Shown: positions 9,339 to 18,095, numbered from the stretch's first letter. The stretch: 64,000 nucleotides of DNA from Chloracidobacterium sp. (GCA_016720705.1 JADKKB010000005.1:496001-560000), one strand, 5' to 3'. Program-made: numbers and translations. Notes: a model not told the origin generated them from the letters alone.

Positions 9339-9369
9339 AGAGGCTAGCCGTGCATTGGCTCGCCTCTTT
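9339..9369 (+). terminator. Rho-independent terminator of the amidohydrolase operon
   Basis: AGAGGC at 9339-9344 pairs with GCCTCT at 9362-9367, with a continuing inner stem (AGCC/GGCT), followed by TTTGATTATT. It starts about 35 bases after the last amidohydrolase stop. Confidence 0.65.
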
Positions 9370-9402
9370 GATTATTCGGACTCTGCGTAAGGCAAAAGCC
9401 TA

Positions 9403-9543
9403 GTCGTGCCAAAATTCGTGCCATAAATCGTGCCATTTTTGCACATGCGGTCCGCTTGTAACCCATTGCCACCAGGGCATTTGCAGCGACAAATCGTGCC
9501 ATTTTTACGTTGTGCAAGTAACACCGCTTCAAAAATGGCACGG
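9403..9543. repeat. Cluster of TCGTGCCA motifs
   Basis: Four direct copies of TCGTGCCA occur within about 100 bases (near 9404, 9416, 9428 and 9494), followed by an inverted copy, AAAAATGGCACG, at about 9531-9542. Two copies share the longer AAATCGTGCCATTTTT. The complementary TGGCACGA resembles a sigma-54 -24 box, but no copy has a good -12 box. Spacing is irregular, so this is not a CRISPR array. The rest of 9370-9650 holds nothing I can support as a gene. Confidence 0.5.
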
Positions 9544-9654
9544 CTGTTTTCAGCTAAACCTGCCCTTTTTCTTTCGGTTACAAACAGCGACTGTTGCTAT
9601 TCCGTATTCGACATTCGTTATTCGCCATTTCTCCCGAGTTCTTTCGTTATTGCA

Positions 9655-9809
9655 AGTATTTTCAAACATCAAACCCAAAGCGGCAGAACGTGCCGTCCGA
9701 GCCTACAATAAAATTATCTCACAGATATTGTGTGTCATACAATATATTATCTATGCAACAAAAATAAAAATGAGCTACAACTCCGGCCGCGAACAAATTG
9801 ATTGACACC
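9655..9809 (+). repeat. Dispersed ~150-bp repeat, copy 1
   Basis: This stretch aligns almost without gaps to the reverse complement of 51547-51711. Shared blocks include GTATTTTCAAA, AATTATCTCACAGAT, ATATTATCTATG, ACAAAAATAAAAATGAGC and CCGCGAACAA. Both copies keep one reading frame that ends in TGA and encodes similar peptides (IISQILCVIQYIIY here, IISQMLCIIQHIIY in the other). Neither has an obvious complete gene around it. It may be the 3' end of a decayed gene or a mobile repeat; I do not recognise the family. Confidence 0.7.
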
Positions 9810-9937
9810 AAAGCTCACCAGGTACAAAATGACGCTATCGCCGCCTGGCTAAACCCCACGGACGGCGAACGGGCCAAAAGACATCACGCTTTCGCTTCAT
9901 CGCATCGAGGCAGAAGGTCAATGTCCGGAGAAGTTTA

Positions 9938-10096
9938 ATGAAAGATCCTAGTATCGAAATCCTGCACCGTATCACTGCATCGACACGGCAAGCAGGATCG
10001 CTCTCACGATGGGGCAGTATGGAAGACAACAATTTCGCAACATCAGCCGAAAGCGTAAGTGCAATGTACTTAAAGTCGGTCAAAGACGCCATATGA
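9938..10096 (+). CDS. Possible small protein, 52 residues
   Basis: A short reading frame (MKDPSIEILHRITAS...) with a plausible ribosome binding site (CGGAG) ahead of the ATG. Its ATG overlaps the stop of a preceding frame in a TAATG junction; that frame runs from about 9798 and contains HQVQNDAIAAWL. The two could be a coupled pair, or two pieces of one decayed gene. I recognise no domain. It lies in an otherwise gene-poor stretch next to repeats, so a relic is as likely as a live gene. Confidence 0.25.
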   Translation: MKDPSIEILHRITASTRQAGSLSRWGSMEDNNFATSAESVSAMYLKSVKDAI

Positions 10097-10140
10097 GAAT
10101 CGACAAAATAGCAGGCCCGATACCGATTTGTTCCCGAGTC

Positions 10141-12249
10141 TCACTTTAGCCCTCCGATCAAAACCGCATCGTTTAGCCATTCGCCGCGTGTATAGGCAAC
10201 CGAATTGCCGTCGAGAGAAAGGGAAAAATCCTCGACCTCCATATCGCCAAGATCGGCGACGAATTGCGGTGCGGCCGCGTCCAACGACTGTGACCAGAGC
10301 GAATTTTTCACGCCGTTATTAGTCACGTAGTTTAAGGTCAGGTTATCTTTTGACCAATCGATCTTGACCGGACGTGATTGCTCGTCGACCAGATCCAGGA
10401 TCTTGACTATATTTCTATCAACGGTGGTCAGGACCGCGATCTTCATTCGATTGTCTTTTTCTCGGTCACGAAAAAAATACGCTACGTACTTGCCGTCCGG
10501 TGAAATTGTCGGGCGAAACATTTTCTCCATAACGACCTCTCTTTCGTCGAGTCCATCAGCGGAGACCCGCCACAGGGTTTGGTGCAGGCCCGATTCGTAA
10601 TAGATCCATTTTTCATCCGGTGAGACGAAAACCGGGTAACCGCCTTCGGTCCGCGTCAATTGGATCGGATTGCTGCCATCCGCACTCATCCGCCAGACTT
10701 GATTTGTACCGGTGCGGTTCGATGCGAAGTATATAGAATGTGAGTCAGGCGACACCCGCGGTGAGAAATCCTTGAAAGTATTGTTTGTCAATTGGCGTTG
10801 GCCGGTACCGTCCGGATTAATGCTCCAAATATCATTATCGTCGGCCGAATAGATGATCTTTCCGTCCGGCGCAAAAACTACTTCGCGAGCCGGGGCCAGT
10901 ATTCTCGTTATGCCGCCGGATGACAAAAAGAGCTGAAACGTATTTGTTTTCTGGACGGCGATCATTCTGTCGGCTATCTTATCGAGACTGATTTCCGAGT
11001 AACTTGCCGCATCCCGCGTGAGACGCTCGGTTTCCCCAGTTGCCGTCATAACCCGGAATATGCTTGATTGTTGGTCGAGATTTTCCATCGCCGCGAGTAG
11101 TATGCTTTTACTGTTGGGCAGCCACCGAAAGCTCTTAATGTCAAAAAAGCTGCGGCCGGAGATCGCAGTTTCGGCACCGGTTTCGAGAACAATGTTCGCC
11201 AGACGAAAGTCGTTGCCGCCGTTCCACGATTGGCCGCTTGCAAATGCGATCGACCTGCCATCGGGCGAAAAATGGTTGTCCCCTATGCGAATTGGGCTCA
11301 CGCGACTAACTATTTTCCGCTGGTTTTGACCGTCGATGTCGGCGACGAATAACGAGCAAAAATCATCATCTCTGTGTTCGCAACGTACAAATGATATAAG
11401 CCGACCATCCGGTGAGAGGCTTATCCAGCCCTCGGTTTGCCCAAGTATTTGTTTAGGAATGCCCCCGAGGAGTGGGATCACAAAGACGCCTGATCTGGCC
11501 GGTGGGGCGAAAGTTGTCCGGACAAAGTAGACAGAATTGCCGTCGCTTGAAAAGGCGATTCCGATGTAGTTGTCATTCGTCGGTGCCACTAACTGAATGC
11601 TCTCCGCTGTATCCAGCTTGCGCAGCCAAACACCATATTTCCCGCCAGTTTCGTTAACAAACGCCACTAACTTGCCATCGGGAGAAAGATCGGCGTACCG
11701 CAGCTTGCCCAACCCGGATAATTTTTCGGACTGAAAAGGTTCAGACAAAATTCCGGGAGCGAGTCTCATTTCTGGAGCACGATCGCTTATGAGCCGAATG
11801 CCGAAAACCAAAGTGCACAATAGGAGAGTTGTAGCCACCAGCGTCAGGCCGATGGATCTTCGCGACCATCGTAAACCGATTGGTGCCGACGCTGCGGCGG
11901 CGTCCAAACCGGCCACCGGCAAATTCCTTTGAACTGTGGCAATAAATCGATAGCCGCGTCGCGGAACAGTCTCGATAAATCTTGGTTCGCTTGCGTCATC
12001 GGAAAGAGCTTTGCGAAGCATTTTGATGGTCGAGGTGAGATTGCCTTCTTCAACGAAGCGATCCGGCCAGATCATTTCCATCAGTTCATGCTTTTCGAGC
12101 AAATGCCCAGCATTCTCCAACAGGATTTCGAGCGCGTCAAAGACCTTTGGAGTAATCGACACCGGTTCGCCGTCATACAGCAAAGTCTTCTCTAAAAGGT
12201 CAACGCGAAAATTATCGAACTCGTAATACCGTTCTACTTTCGGACGCAT
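10141..12249 (-). CDS. Membrane-anchored winged-helix regulator with TolB-like beta-propeller
   Basis: A 702-residue protein with three parts. Residues 1-105 form an OmpR/CadC-type winged helix (YEFDNFRVDLLEKTL ... FIETVPRRGYRFIA). One membrane segment lies at about 133-155. The rest is PD40/TolB-like propeller repeats, about a dozen copies with the SPDGK/SPDGR signature (LSPDGKLVAF, FSPDGRSIAF, ISPDGKYVAY). This puts the DNA-binding domain in the cytoplasm and the propeller outside, as in CadC-like one-component sensors. The architecture is common in Acidobacteriota. The ligand is unknown. It points away from the 12456 gene, so it may control that cluster; this is inference. Confidence 0.9.
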   Translation of the reverse strand: MRPKVERYYEFDNFRVDLLEKTLLYDGEPVSITPKVFDALEILLENAGHLLEKHELMEMIWPDRFVEEGNLTSTIKMLRKALSDDASEPRFIETVPRRGYRFIATVQRNLPVAGLDAAAASAPIGLRWSRRSIGLTLVATTLLLCTLVFGIRLISDRAPEMRLAPGILSEPFQSEKLSGLGKLRYADLSPDGKLVAFVNETGGKYGVWLRKLDTAESIQLVAPTNDNYIGIAFSSDGNSVYFVRTTFAPPARSGVFVIPLLGGIPKQILGQTEGWISLSPDGRLISFVRCEHRDDDFCSLFVADIDGQNQRKIVSRVSPIRIGDNHFSPDGRSIAFASGQSWNGGNDFRLANIVLETGAETAISGRSFFDIKSFRWLPNSKSILLAAMENLDQQSSIFRVMTATGETERLTRDAASYSEISLDKIADRMIAVQKTNTFQLFLSSGGITRILAPAREVVFAPDGKIIYSADDNDIWSINPDGTGQRQLTNNTFKDFSPRVSPDSHSIYFASNRTGTNQVWRMSADGSNPIQLTRTEGGYPVFVSPDEKWIYYESGLHQTLWRVSADGLDEREVVMEKMFRPTISPDGKYVAYFFRDREKDNRMKIAVLTTVDRNIVKILDLVDEQSRPVKIDWSKDNLTLNYVTNNGVKNSLWSQSLDAAAPQFVADLGDMEVEDFSLSLDGNSVAYTRGEWLNDAVLIGGLK

Positions 12250-12455
12250 AACGCTCTTTCACAATAATTTCACTTTTATTCCACCCGATTTTCAGGACGT
12301 CAAAGTGAAAATCATTTTAATCTGGTTGCCTCGGACAATAAATCTTAACACGAATGAGAACGGATATATTGACGGACCGGAATGCAGACCTTTTTACCTT
12401 ATAAATCCGCAGGGTCCGGGACGCCGGAACGCGTCATTAACAGGAGGCAAATTGT

Positions 12456-12926
12456 ATGAGTCTAATAATGGATATGATTTTGTTGACTACGTCGGAGGGA
12501 AAGCAGCGACTCCAGGAAAATCTAGAATTTGTCTCAGCATCTCTGACTGCCGTCGACATTCTCGATGATGCGGGATCGGCCCACTTGCAAAAGTTGGGCG
12601 AGATCAAAGGAGCTCTCGATAAGACGATCGACGTGCTTTCGTTTCCAGAAACCGCGATCAAGAACATTGGAGCGGCAATAGAAATCTCGTACGCGATATC
12701 AGATCTCCGAGGCGATATCCGAAGTAATCCGCAACGGTCCGCAAAGGCATTTGGACGAATCTTCGCCGGACTCGCCGTATTCTCCCAATATATGCCCTTT
12801 CCGGTAAGTATGTACTTCTCAATCTTCGAGGGGGCAGAGGACTTTTTCGAGAATCTGCGGATTCAGATGCAGCCGGAGATACACATGCGAGAACCAGGTT
12901 TGAGAGAAGTGATCGACAACTTGTAA
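12456..12926 (+). CDS. Hypothetical protein, 156 residues
   Basis: I do not recognise a family. The start is well defined: ATG preceded by a perfect AGGAGG at 12440-12445 with an 8-base gap. The protein looks largely alpha-helical. Its N-terminal half is amphipathic (FVSASLTAVDILDDAG), with a moderately hydrophobic segment at about residues 100-125 (FGRIFAGLAVFSQYMPFPVSMYF) followed by an acidic FEGAEDFFENL. There is no signal peptide. It lies between the divergent winged-helix regulator and a secreted protein gene on the same strand (48-base gap). Confidence 0.7.
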   Translation: MSLIMDMILLTTSEGKQRLQENLEFVSASLTAVDILDDAGSAHLQKLGEIKGALDKTIDVLSFPETAIKNIGAAIEISYAISDLRGDIRSNPQRSAKAFGRIFAGLAVFSQYMPFPVSMYFSIFEGAEDFFENLRIQMQPEIHMREPGLREVIDNL

Positions 12927-12974
12927 GACAAAAGCAAAAGAACCGGACCGATCGAATCTAAACGACAGGACTAA

Positions 12975-13814
12975 ATGAGAATGAAATCACAAGCCAAAAC
13001 GATGTTTGCAGTTTTCGCAACCATCACACTATTTTTCGTCGGGTCATCAATCGCGTCGGCACAATTTACAATTACGATCCCGAAAATTCCGAAAATAAAA
13101 AATCCCGACACGAAAACATCGGCGCCTGCAGACGACACATCGTCACAGCCAACTCCAAAAAATTCAACAAATCGAAATGACCAAGGGAGCTCAAGTGGCG
13201 AGACGAGACCAAAAGGCCGTTGCACCGAGGCAGCGTCCCAGATTGGTTGGGCTATTGACGACATTAATGAGGACATTGTTCAAGTCGGGAATTATGGTGA
13301 CGGTAAACATTCGCAACTGGTGTTCGAAATGCACCGCGACGACCATGTTTCGTTAGCGCTTTCGAAACCGGATCGCGACAAATATTTCCAGGAAAAAAAG
13401 ATGGAGGACGTTCGTAATTGTCCGGGCCATTCGATCGATGGTGCTTTCGATGCCTTGGCAGAGGCACTAAGCAAAAAACTGCCCACGTATCTGCCGGCCC
13501 AGTCCAATTTTACAAATCACAATCCTGCGGACGAAAAGATGATCCGGGCCGAGGCGGTTCGTTTGTCGGAAAAAACTATCCTTAAGATCGGACTGGTCGA
13601 GGCGAGTTGGCTGATCGACACAAATGAAATTGGGATACCAAAATCTCGTTACAAACACGGAAAGGCTTGGCTGCGCATCGCTTCCGATACTCATCAGTTC
13701 TGCCACCTATTCAGCATAAACATCATTCAGGATTATGCCGGCGCCGGCAAATACGGAGCCAGTTACCCCTATTTTGCCGGTGACGAGATCGTCGGATGTC
13801 CGGCGGCGAAGTAG
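12975..13814 (+). CDS. Hypothetical secreted protein, 279 residues
   Basis: No family recognised. A signal peptide (residues 1-29, ending IASAQ) leads into a low-complexity Pro/Lys/Thr/Ser linker (about 30-78), then a globular region of about 200 residues with four cysteines (RCTEA, RNCPGH, QFCHLF, VGCPAAK), which could form two disulfides after export. A second in-frame ATG two codons in is an equally possible start. It follows the 12456 gene on the same strand and precedes a lipoprotein relic, so the three may have been one secreted cluster. Confidence 0.75.
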   Translation: MRMKSQAKTMFAVFATITLFFVGSSIASAQFTITIPKIPKIKNPDTKTSAPADDTSSQPTPKNSTNRNDQGSSSGETRPKGRCTEAASQIGWAIDDINEDIVQVGNYGDGKHSQLVFEMHRDDHVSLALSKPDRDKYFQEKKMEDVRNCPGHSIDGAFDALAEALSKKLPTYLPAQSNFTNHNPADEKMIRAEAVRLSEKTILKIGLVEASWLIDTNEIGIPKSRYKHGKAWLRIASDTHQFCHLFSINIIQDYAGAGKYGASYPYFAGDEIVGCPAAK

Positions 13815-13938
13815 AAGATCGGCCGGCGAGGAAACAAATCCTTATGTATATTTCGATCCTTATTAGATATATCACTGCGTTGTGAAATCAGATCTCATGA
13901 TCAATTGTTTTGAAAACAGCTGAACGGAGAATAGAAGA

Positions 13939-14338
13939 ATGAAATTAACTATTTTGCTTGTTCTGCTGACATCAATACTAGGCGGCTGCGGTGCCGGAAC
14001 TCTTAGCTCTTCGACACCCATCGACGTTGGCAATTTGACCAAGGAATTCAAGGAATCAAAGGAAAAGTTCAAAACCAAATATGATGGAAAGGAGATCACA
14101 ATAAGCGGTTTGGTCGACAGGGAGCCAACTATGATCAGCGAGGCCATCGGCGGGGCGATAGGTCCTGGTTGACTTGAGCCGATCGAGGGATGAGGTCCGT
14201 TGTAGATTTGACGTAGCTGATTCGAAGTTGTTTCTTCAACTTAAACCGAAGACCCCTCTGACGCTCAAGGGGATTGTGGACGCCGCTTCGTCGACAATTT
14301 CGGTGGAGATGATTTCATGCAAATTTGTCTCTAAGTAG
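13939..14338 (+). pseudogene. Frameshifted lipoprotein, OB-fold-like
   Basis: The first frame runs 77 codons from an ATG with a GGAGAATAGAAG leader: a lipoprotein signal (LGGC), a Lys-rich helix, then YDGKEITISGLVD, which resembles the start of an OB-fold (tRNA_anti-like) domain. It stops at 14170-14172. From about 14162 the +1 frame continues without interruption (VLVDLSRSRDEVRCRFDVADSK, then LKPKTPLTLKGIVDAASST) to a TAG at 14336-14338, completing a plausible OB-fold with repeated TLKGIVD/TISGLVD strands. The break lies near 14155-14162. A real one-base indel or a sequencing error would both explain it. Confidence 0.7.
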
Positions 14339-14400
14339 GTGTAGGCATTGATATTTCTGTGTGATGTCTTCGCCAACTACTAACAAAAAGTGGACGATTG

Positions 14401-14847
14401 CTACTTTTTCTGCGGGATATCCTCGCCGTTCTCAAAAAACTCAAGCGAAGCGGAATTAAGGCAATAGCGTTGGTAGGTCGGCGGCGGGCCGTCGGGGAAG
14501 ACGTGGCCTTGATGGCCGCCGCAGCGGGCACAGCGGATCTCTACGCGTCGCATACCGTAGGCGTTGTCTTCGATGTTGGTAAGGTGCTCTTTGTCGAAGG
14601 GAGCATAGAACGACGGCCATCCGGTGCCGGAGTTAAACTTCTTTTTCGAATCGAAGAGCGGCAAACCGCACAAGCGGCAAGCGTAAACGCCATCCAACTT
14701 GTTATCAAGTAACGTCCCGCAAAACGCCGGTTCGGTGCCGTGGTTTAAGAGAATTCGATATTCCTCTTCGTTAAGCTCCTGGGCGAGGCGTTCGATGGAT
14801 TCGGCTGACAATGGGGTGATTTCAAAGCCTGATTCTGATGTTTCCAT
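14401..14847 (-). CDS. msrB: Peptide-methionine (R)-S-oxide reductase MsrB
   Basis: Reduces methionine-R-sulfoxide in proteins. The 148-residue sequence has every hallmark: FNSGTGWPSF in the substrate site, two zinc-binding CxxC pairs (ACRLCG and RCARCGG), HQGHVFPDGP, and the catalytic cysteine in RYCLNSASL near the C-terminus. No signal peptide, so it is cytoplasmic. Single-domain form, not fused to MsrA. It lies downstream of the Ca2+/H+ exchanger gene on the same strand, 103 bases apart. Confidence 0.96.
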   Translation of the reverse strand: METSESGFEITPLSAESIERLAQELNEEEYRILLNHGTEPAFCGTLLDNKLDGVYACRLCGLPLFDSKKKFNSGTGWPSFYAPFDKEHLTNIEDNAYGMRRVEIRCARCGGHQGHVFPDGPPPTYQRYCLNSASLEFFENGEDIPQKK

Positions 14848-14950
14848 AAATGTTACCTTTTTGTGAGTTCAATAAAAATCTTCTAGTTTGGACTCAAAAT
14901 TCGAAATATCATTCGACGAACTGGCCGCACGCCAACGCTGGCGGTTATGA

Positions 14951-16006
14951 CTAGCCCCACCAAAATGCTGATGCGATGATCGCATAGAGTCCGATCAGTG
15001 CGAGGCCTTCGAGCCAGATAGATTCTCCGTCGTACACGATAAAGGCGCTGACGATGACCGCGATGAGTAGCACTGCTACCAACATCGGGGACAGTACAAA
15101 TGTAAGAATAGCTCCGCCCAACACGTACGAAAGCAGCACCAAAACGGGGAACAGGCCGAGTGCTATCTGCAGCGAGCTATTCTGAATGACACTGATGGCG
15201 TAGTCCGCCTGGTTTCGCCAAGCCAATTGAATGCCGATCAGATTTTCGATGGCGTTACCGGCGACCGCGACTACGACCAGACCGGCAAATGCCTCCGAAA
15301 TGCCGAGCGAAGCCATTGCCGGTTGCAATGCCTCGACGAACCAGTCCGATACCAGAGCGGCCCCGACTCCCGCACCCGCGAGCACGATGATGGTCAGTTT
15401 CAGCGACCATCCGGGTTCGCCCGATTCTTCGGCCTGTATGGAAAGTGCAGGGTCGCCCTTGACCGAAAAATAAATATTAGCTGCCAACAGAACGAGCAAT
15501 ATCACAGCCAAAAAGATGTCGAGGCTGAGTATGTGAGTCTCCGCGGGAGTGTGCAGTTCCTTGGCAAGCGTCGGTATAACGAGCACGGCGGACGCCAGCA
15601 GCATCAGCGTAACGATCATCTTTGGCGGCTCTGAATTGAAACGTTGTGTTCCGTTTTTGAGTCCGCCGAAAAACAGAGCGAGGCCAAGCACCAGTACCGA
15701 GTTTCCAAGTATCGAGCCGATCAGGGCCGCCTGCACAACGTGGTCGAGACCTGCGCGGAGTGCAAATATGCAGACAAATAGCTCAGGCAGATTGCCGAGT
15801 CCCGACTGCAGTACGCCGGTCGCTCCGGGCCCTAGACGACTGCCAAGCTGTTCGGTGGCGTCGCCGACGATCATCGCCAAAAGGGCAAGTGCCGCAGCGG
15901 TAACGGCAAAGGCAAGCACTGCATTGGCGTGCGTGTAATGCAAAATGCCGGCGGCCGCAGTCACGATCAGGCAAATGATGATGATGATCTTTTCTTTTTT
16001 GTGCAT
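14951..16006 (-). CDS. Calcium/proton exchanger (CaCA superfamily, Cax type)
   Basis: An 11-or-so-helix inner-membrane antiporter, 351 residues, exporting Ca2+ in exchange for protons. The two characteristic alpha repeats are visible: GNLPELFVCIFALRAG in the first half and GNAIENLIGIQLAWRNQ in the second. Internal symmetry and length match bacterial Cax proteins. The short N-terminus (MHKKEK) leads directly into helix 1. The product could in principle transport another divalent cation. Confidence 0.9.
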   Translation of the reverse strand: MHKKEKIIIIICLIVTAAAGILHYTHANAVLAFAVTAAALALLAMIVGDATEQLGSRLGPGATGVLQSGLGNLPELFVCIFALRAGLDHVVQAALIGSILGNSVLVLGLALFFGGLKNGTQRFNSEPPKMIVTLMLLASAVLVIPTLAKELHTPAETHILSLDIFLAVILLVLLAANIYFSVKGDPALSIQAEESGEPGWSLKLTIIVLAGAGVGAALVSDWFVEALQPAMASLGISEAFAGLVVVAVAGNAIENLIGIQLAWRNQADYAISVIQNSSLQIALGLFPVLVLLSYVLGGAILTFVLSPMLVAVLLIAVIVSAFIVYDGESIWLEGLALIGLYAIIASAFWWG

Positions 16007-16120
16007 ATGGCGAGATGGAGGAATTTTACGCTGACTTGGACAGGTTCGGCAACGGTGAGGACGAGATTATTTGTTGCATTGGGAATTAAAAAGGCACAGA
16101 ATGCCTTCGTCGTGACCAAA

Positions 16121-17059
16121 ATGGACGAGTTATCGTTGGGCGAACTTAAGGGCGTTTTTCGCGTGAGAATGGGACTGACATACTTCTTGCCTCATTTCGG
16201 ACTATTTTGCGTAGCATTGATCGGATTCGCAATCTATTACGGAGCACCGGCAGGCTGGAAATCATACGTTTCGGCCCTTGTTTTTTTACTCTTTTCGCTA
16301 CCTCTGGCATTTATTTTGTGGAAGACGATCCCGAGCCTTTTCGATCAGCTTACCGTATACCAGAACGGTTTCACATACAAGACCCGTCGCGGACTCCAAT
16401 CTTGTACTTGGCCACAGATCAAAGATCAAAGTGCGACGCTCGATACGGGTGACCGTATGAAAATGACCTCGGTCGAAAAGCGGGGCGGCGAAATGATAGT
16501 CTTCGCCTACAAGATGCGAGGCCTCGACCTGCTCGATCATCTTTACGCGGAATACGAGTTCGACAAGATACCGCAGGCGGAGAAAGCCACTTCGGCTGAT
16601 CTGGCGGACGAGCCGACATCTCTCGGTGAGCTAAAGGGCACGTTTCGCGTCGGTCGGAAAGCGTTCGACTTTGTCCCGCTAGCACTAGTTGCGTTGATTG
16701 CCGGCTTTGGCATCCTATTGACCGCGGTCAATCTCGCTGTAGTGACGTTTTTCGTCTGCACGGTCCCATTGATGATACCGTTTCTGATAATTGCTCGAAC
16801 GATGATCATCGAACGCCGAGACGTGATGCAAATTTATGAAAATGGTTTTAAGTATTTCGACAAAAAGTCGGAAACCAGCTGCCTATGGAGCGAGATCGCG
16901 GACTATAACATTGCACGCGGGCCATTTGGCGGGATCGAGGGCCTCACGGGAATAAAGAAGAATGACGGAAACTGGGTCGCGATCGCCGGCAATATGCAGG
17001 GTTTGGATAAATTGGCTCCACACCTGAGAAAAACATTGACGTGGAACGGCACAGAATAA
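16121..17059 (+). CDS. Membrane protein with internal duplication (DUF6585-like)
   Basis: A 312-residue protein built of two similar halves. Each begins with SLGELKG(V/T)FRV, continues with two hydrophobic helices, then a short soluble module with VYQNGFTY or IYENGFKY and a Trp-containing strand (CTWPQIKD, CLWSEIAD), ending with an A(Y/G)xM(R/Q)GLD motif. This resembles the DUF6585 type of membrane-linked PH-like module, duplicated. The frame is open further upstream, but I start at ATG 16121 because upstream codons overlap the divergent exchanger gene and read as unstructured sequence. Function unknown. It converges on lpxD with 7 bases between stops. Confidence 0.75.
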   Translation: MDELSLGELKGVFRVRMGLTYFLPHFGLFCVALIGFAIYYGAPAGWKSYVSALVFLLFSLPLAFILWKTIPSLFDQLTVYQNGFTYKTRRGLQSCTWPQIKDQSATLDTGDRMKMTSVEKRGGEMIVFAYKMRGLDLLDHLYAEYEFDKIPQAEKATSADLADEPTSLGELKGTFRVGRKAFDFVPLALVALIAGFGILLTAVNLAVVTFFVCTVPLMIPFLIIARTMIIERRDVMQIYENGFKYFDKKSETSCLWSEIADYNIARGPFGGIEGLTGIKKNDGNWVAIAGNMQGLDKLAPHLRKTLTWNGTE

Positions 17060-17066
17060 TGAAGAT

Positions 17067-18095
17067 CTAGTCTTTCTCCATTGTACTTAGACGCCGCTCG
17101 ATGTCCCGCACGGTTCGCACCAGATCGCCGAGCTTGCGAAATGCCGCAGTGGAACGCAGCCAGTCGCGATTTTCGAATGCAGGGATGCCGGACATAACCT
17201 TGCCCGGTTCCACATCGTGCGAGATGCCGGATTTTGCCGTCAACACTGCGTCGTCGCCGATCTTGAGGTGGCCGGCGATGCCGACCTGGCCTGTGAGAAT
17301 TACGCGTTTGCCGATATGCGAAGAACCGGCGAGGCCCGTTTGCGAGCAGATCAGTGCGTCCTCGTCGACCGTGCAGGAATGACCGATCTGGACGAGGTTG
17401 TCGATCTTGGCACCGCACTTGATGCGGGTTTCGCCTACCGAGGCACAGTCGATGGCCGTATTTGCTCCGATCTCGACGTCATCTTCGAGCACAACGCGGC
17501 CCGTTTGCGGTATCTTGAGCCATTTTTTCTCGGGCGTGCGGGCGTAGCCAAAACCGTCCGATCCGATCGTCGTATTGTTGTGAATGATGCAGTTACGGCC
17601 GATCTCACAGTTTTCACGAATCGAACTGTTTGAATGAATGGTCGTGTCTTCGCCAATGGTGACACCATCGTAGATCGTTACATTTGGCATCAGACGCACG
17701 CCACTTGCGATCGTGCAATTGGCTCCGACAACGGCATTGGCGTGGATCTCGACATTGCTCGCAACGGTCGCGGTCAGGTCGATCACCGCCGACGGATGGA
17801 TAAATGGCGTAAGTTTCGGGAAAGGGAAAAATGCCCGCATCGCCAACGTATAGGCGACATACGCGTCCTTGGCCCGCAGAACGGCAATATCGGAGCGTTC
17901 GATCGCTGTACGTTCGTTGAGGAATATCGCCCCGGCGCGCGTTTCGGTAAGCTGCGGCGTATATTTCGGGTTTGCCAAAAACGTAACATCGGTCGGGCCT
18001 GCGAGATCGAGGCCGGCGGTCGATGTGATCTCGAGGTCAGGCGAGCCGTGCTCGATCGCACTTTGGGTCAATTCAGCCAGTTGCAGAAGTTTCAT
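17067..18095 (-). CDS. lpxD: UDP-3-O-acylglucosamine N-acyltransferase LpxD
   Basis: Third committed step of lipid A synthesis: transfer of a 3-hydroxyacyl chain from ACP to UDP-3-O-acyl-glucosamine. The 342-residue protein has an N-terminal uridine-binding domain (to about residue 95) followed by a left-handed beta-helix of hexapeptide repeats (VEIHANAVVGANCTI..., ILTGQVGIAGHLKIG). The catalytic histidine sits in VQIGHSCTV, and GSDGFGYA is the substrate loop. A short C-terminal helix follows. The ATG at 18093-18095 is preferred to the TTG one codon earlier. It implies an LPS-containing outer membrane. Confidence 0.96.
   Translation of the reverse strand: MKLLQLAELTQSAIEHGSPDLEITSTAGLDLAGPTDVTFLANPKYTPQLTETRAGAIFLNERTAIERSDIAVLRAKDAYVAYTLAMRAFFPFPKLTPFIHPSAVIDLTATVASNVEIHANAVVGANCTIASGVRLMPNVTIYDGVTIGEDTTIHSNSSIRENCEIGRNCIIHNNTTIGSDGFGYARTPEKKWLKIPQTGRVVLEDDVEIGANTAIDCASVGETRIKCGAKIDNLVQIGHSCTVDEDALICSQTGLAGSSHIGKRVILTGQVGIAGHLKIGDDAVLTAKSGISHDVEPGKVMSGIPAFENRDWLRSTAAFRKLGDLVRTVRDIERRLSTMEKD

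Noticed and set aside
9344..9541. 65-residue minus-strand frame over the TCGTGCCA cluster
   Set aside because: Its peptide repeats (KMARF) merely reflect the DNA repeats.
9403..9543. CRISPR array
   Set aside because: Motif too short, spacers irregular, no cas genes nearby.
12305..12568. Frame upstream of the 156-residue gene
   Set aside because: It runs through the strong AGGAGG site of the 12456 gene and has no coding-like features.
15929..16120. N-terminal extension of the duplicated membrane protein
   Set aside because: Overlaps the divergent exchanger start and reads as non-homologous residues before the SLGELKG repeat.
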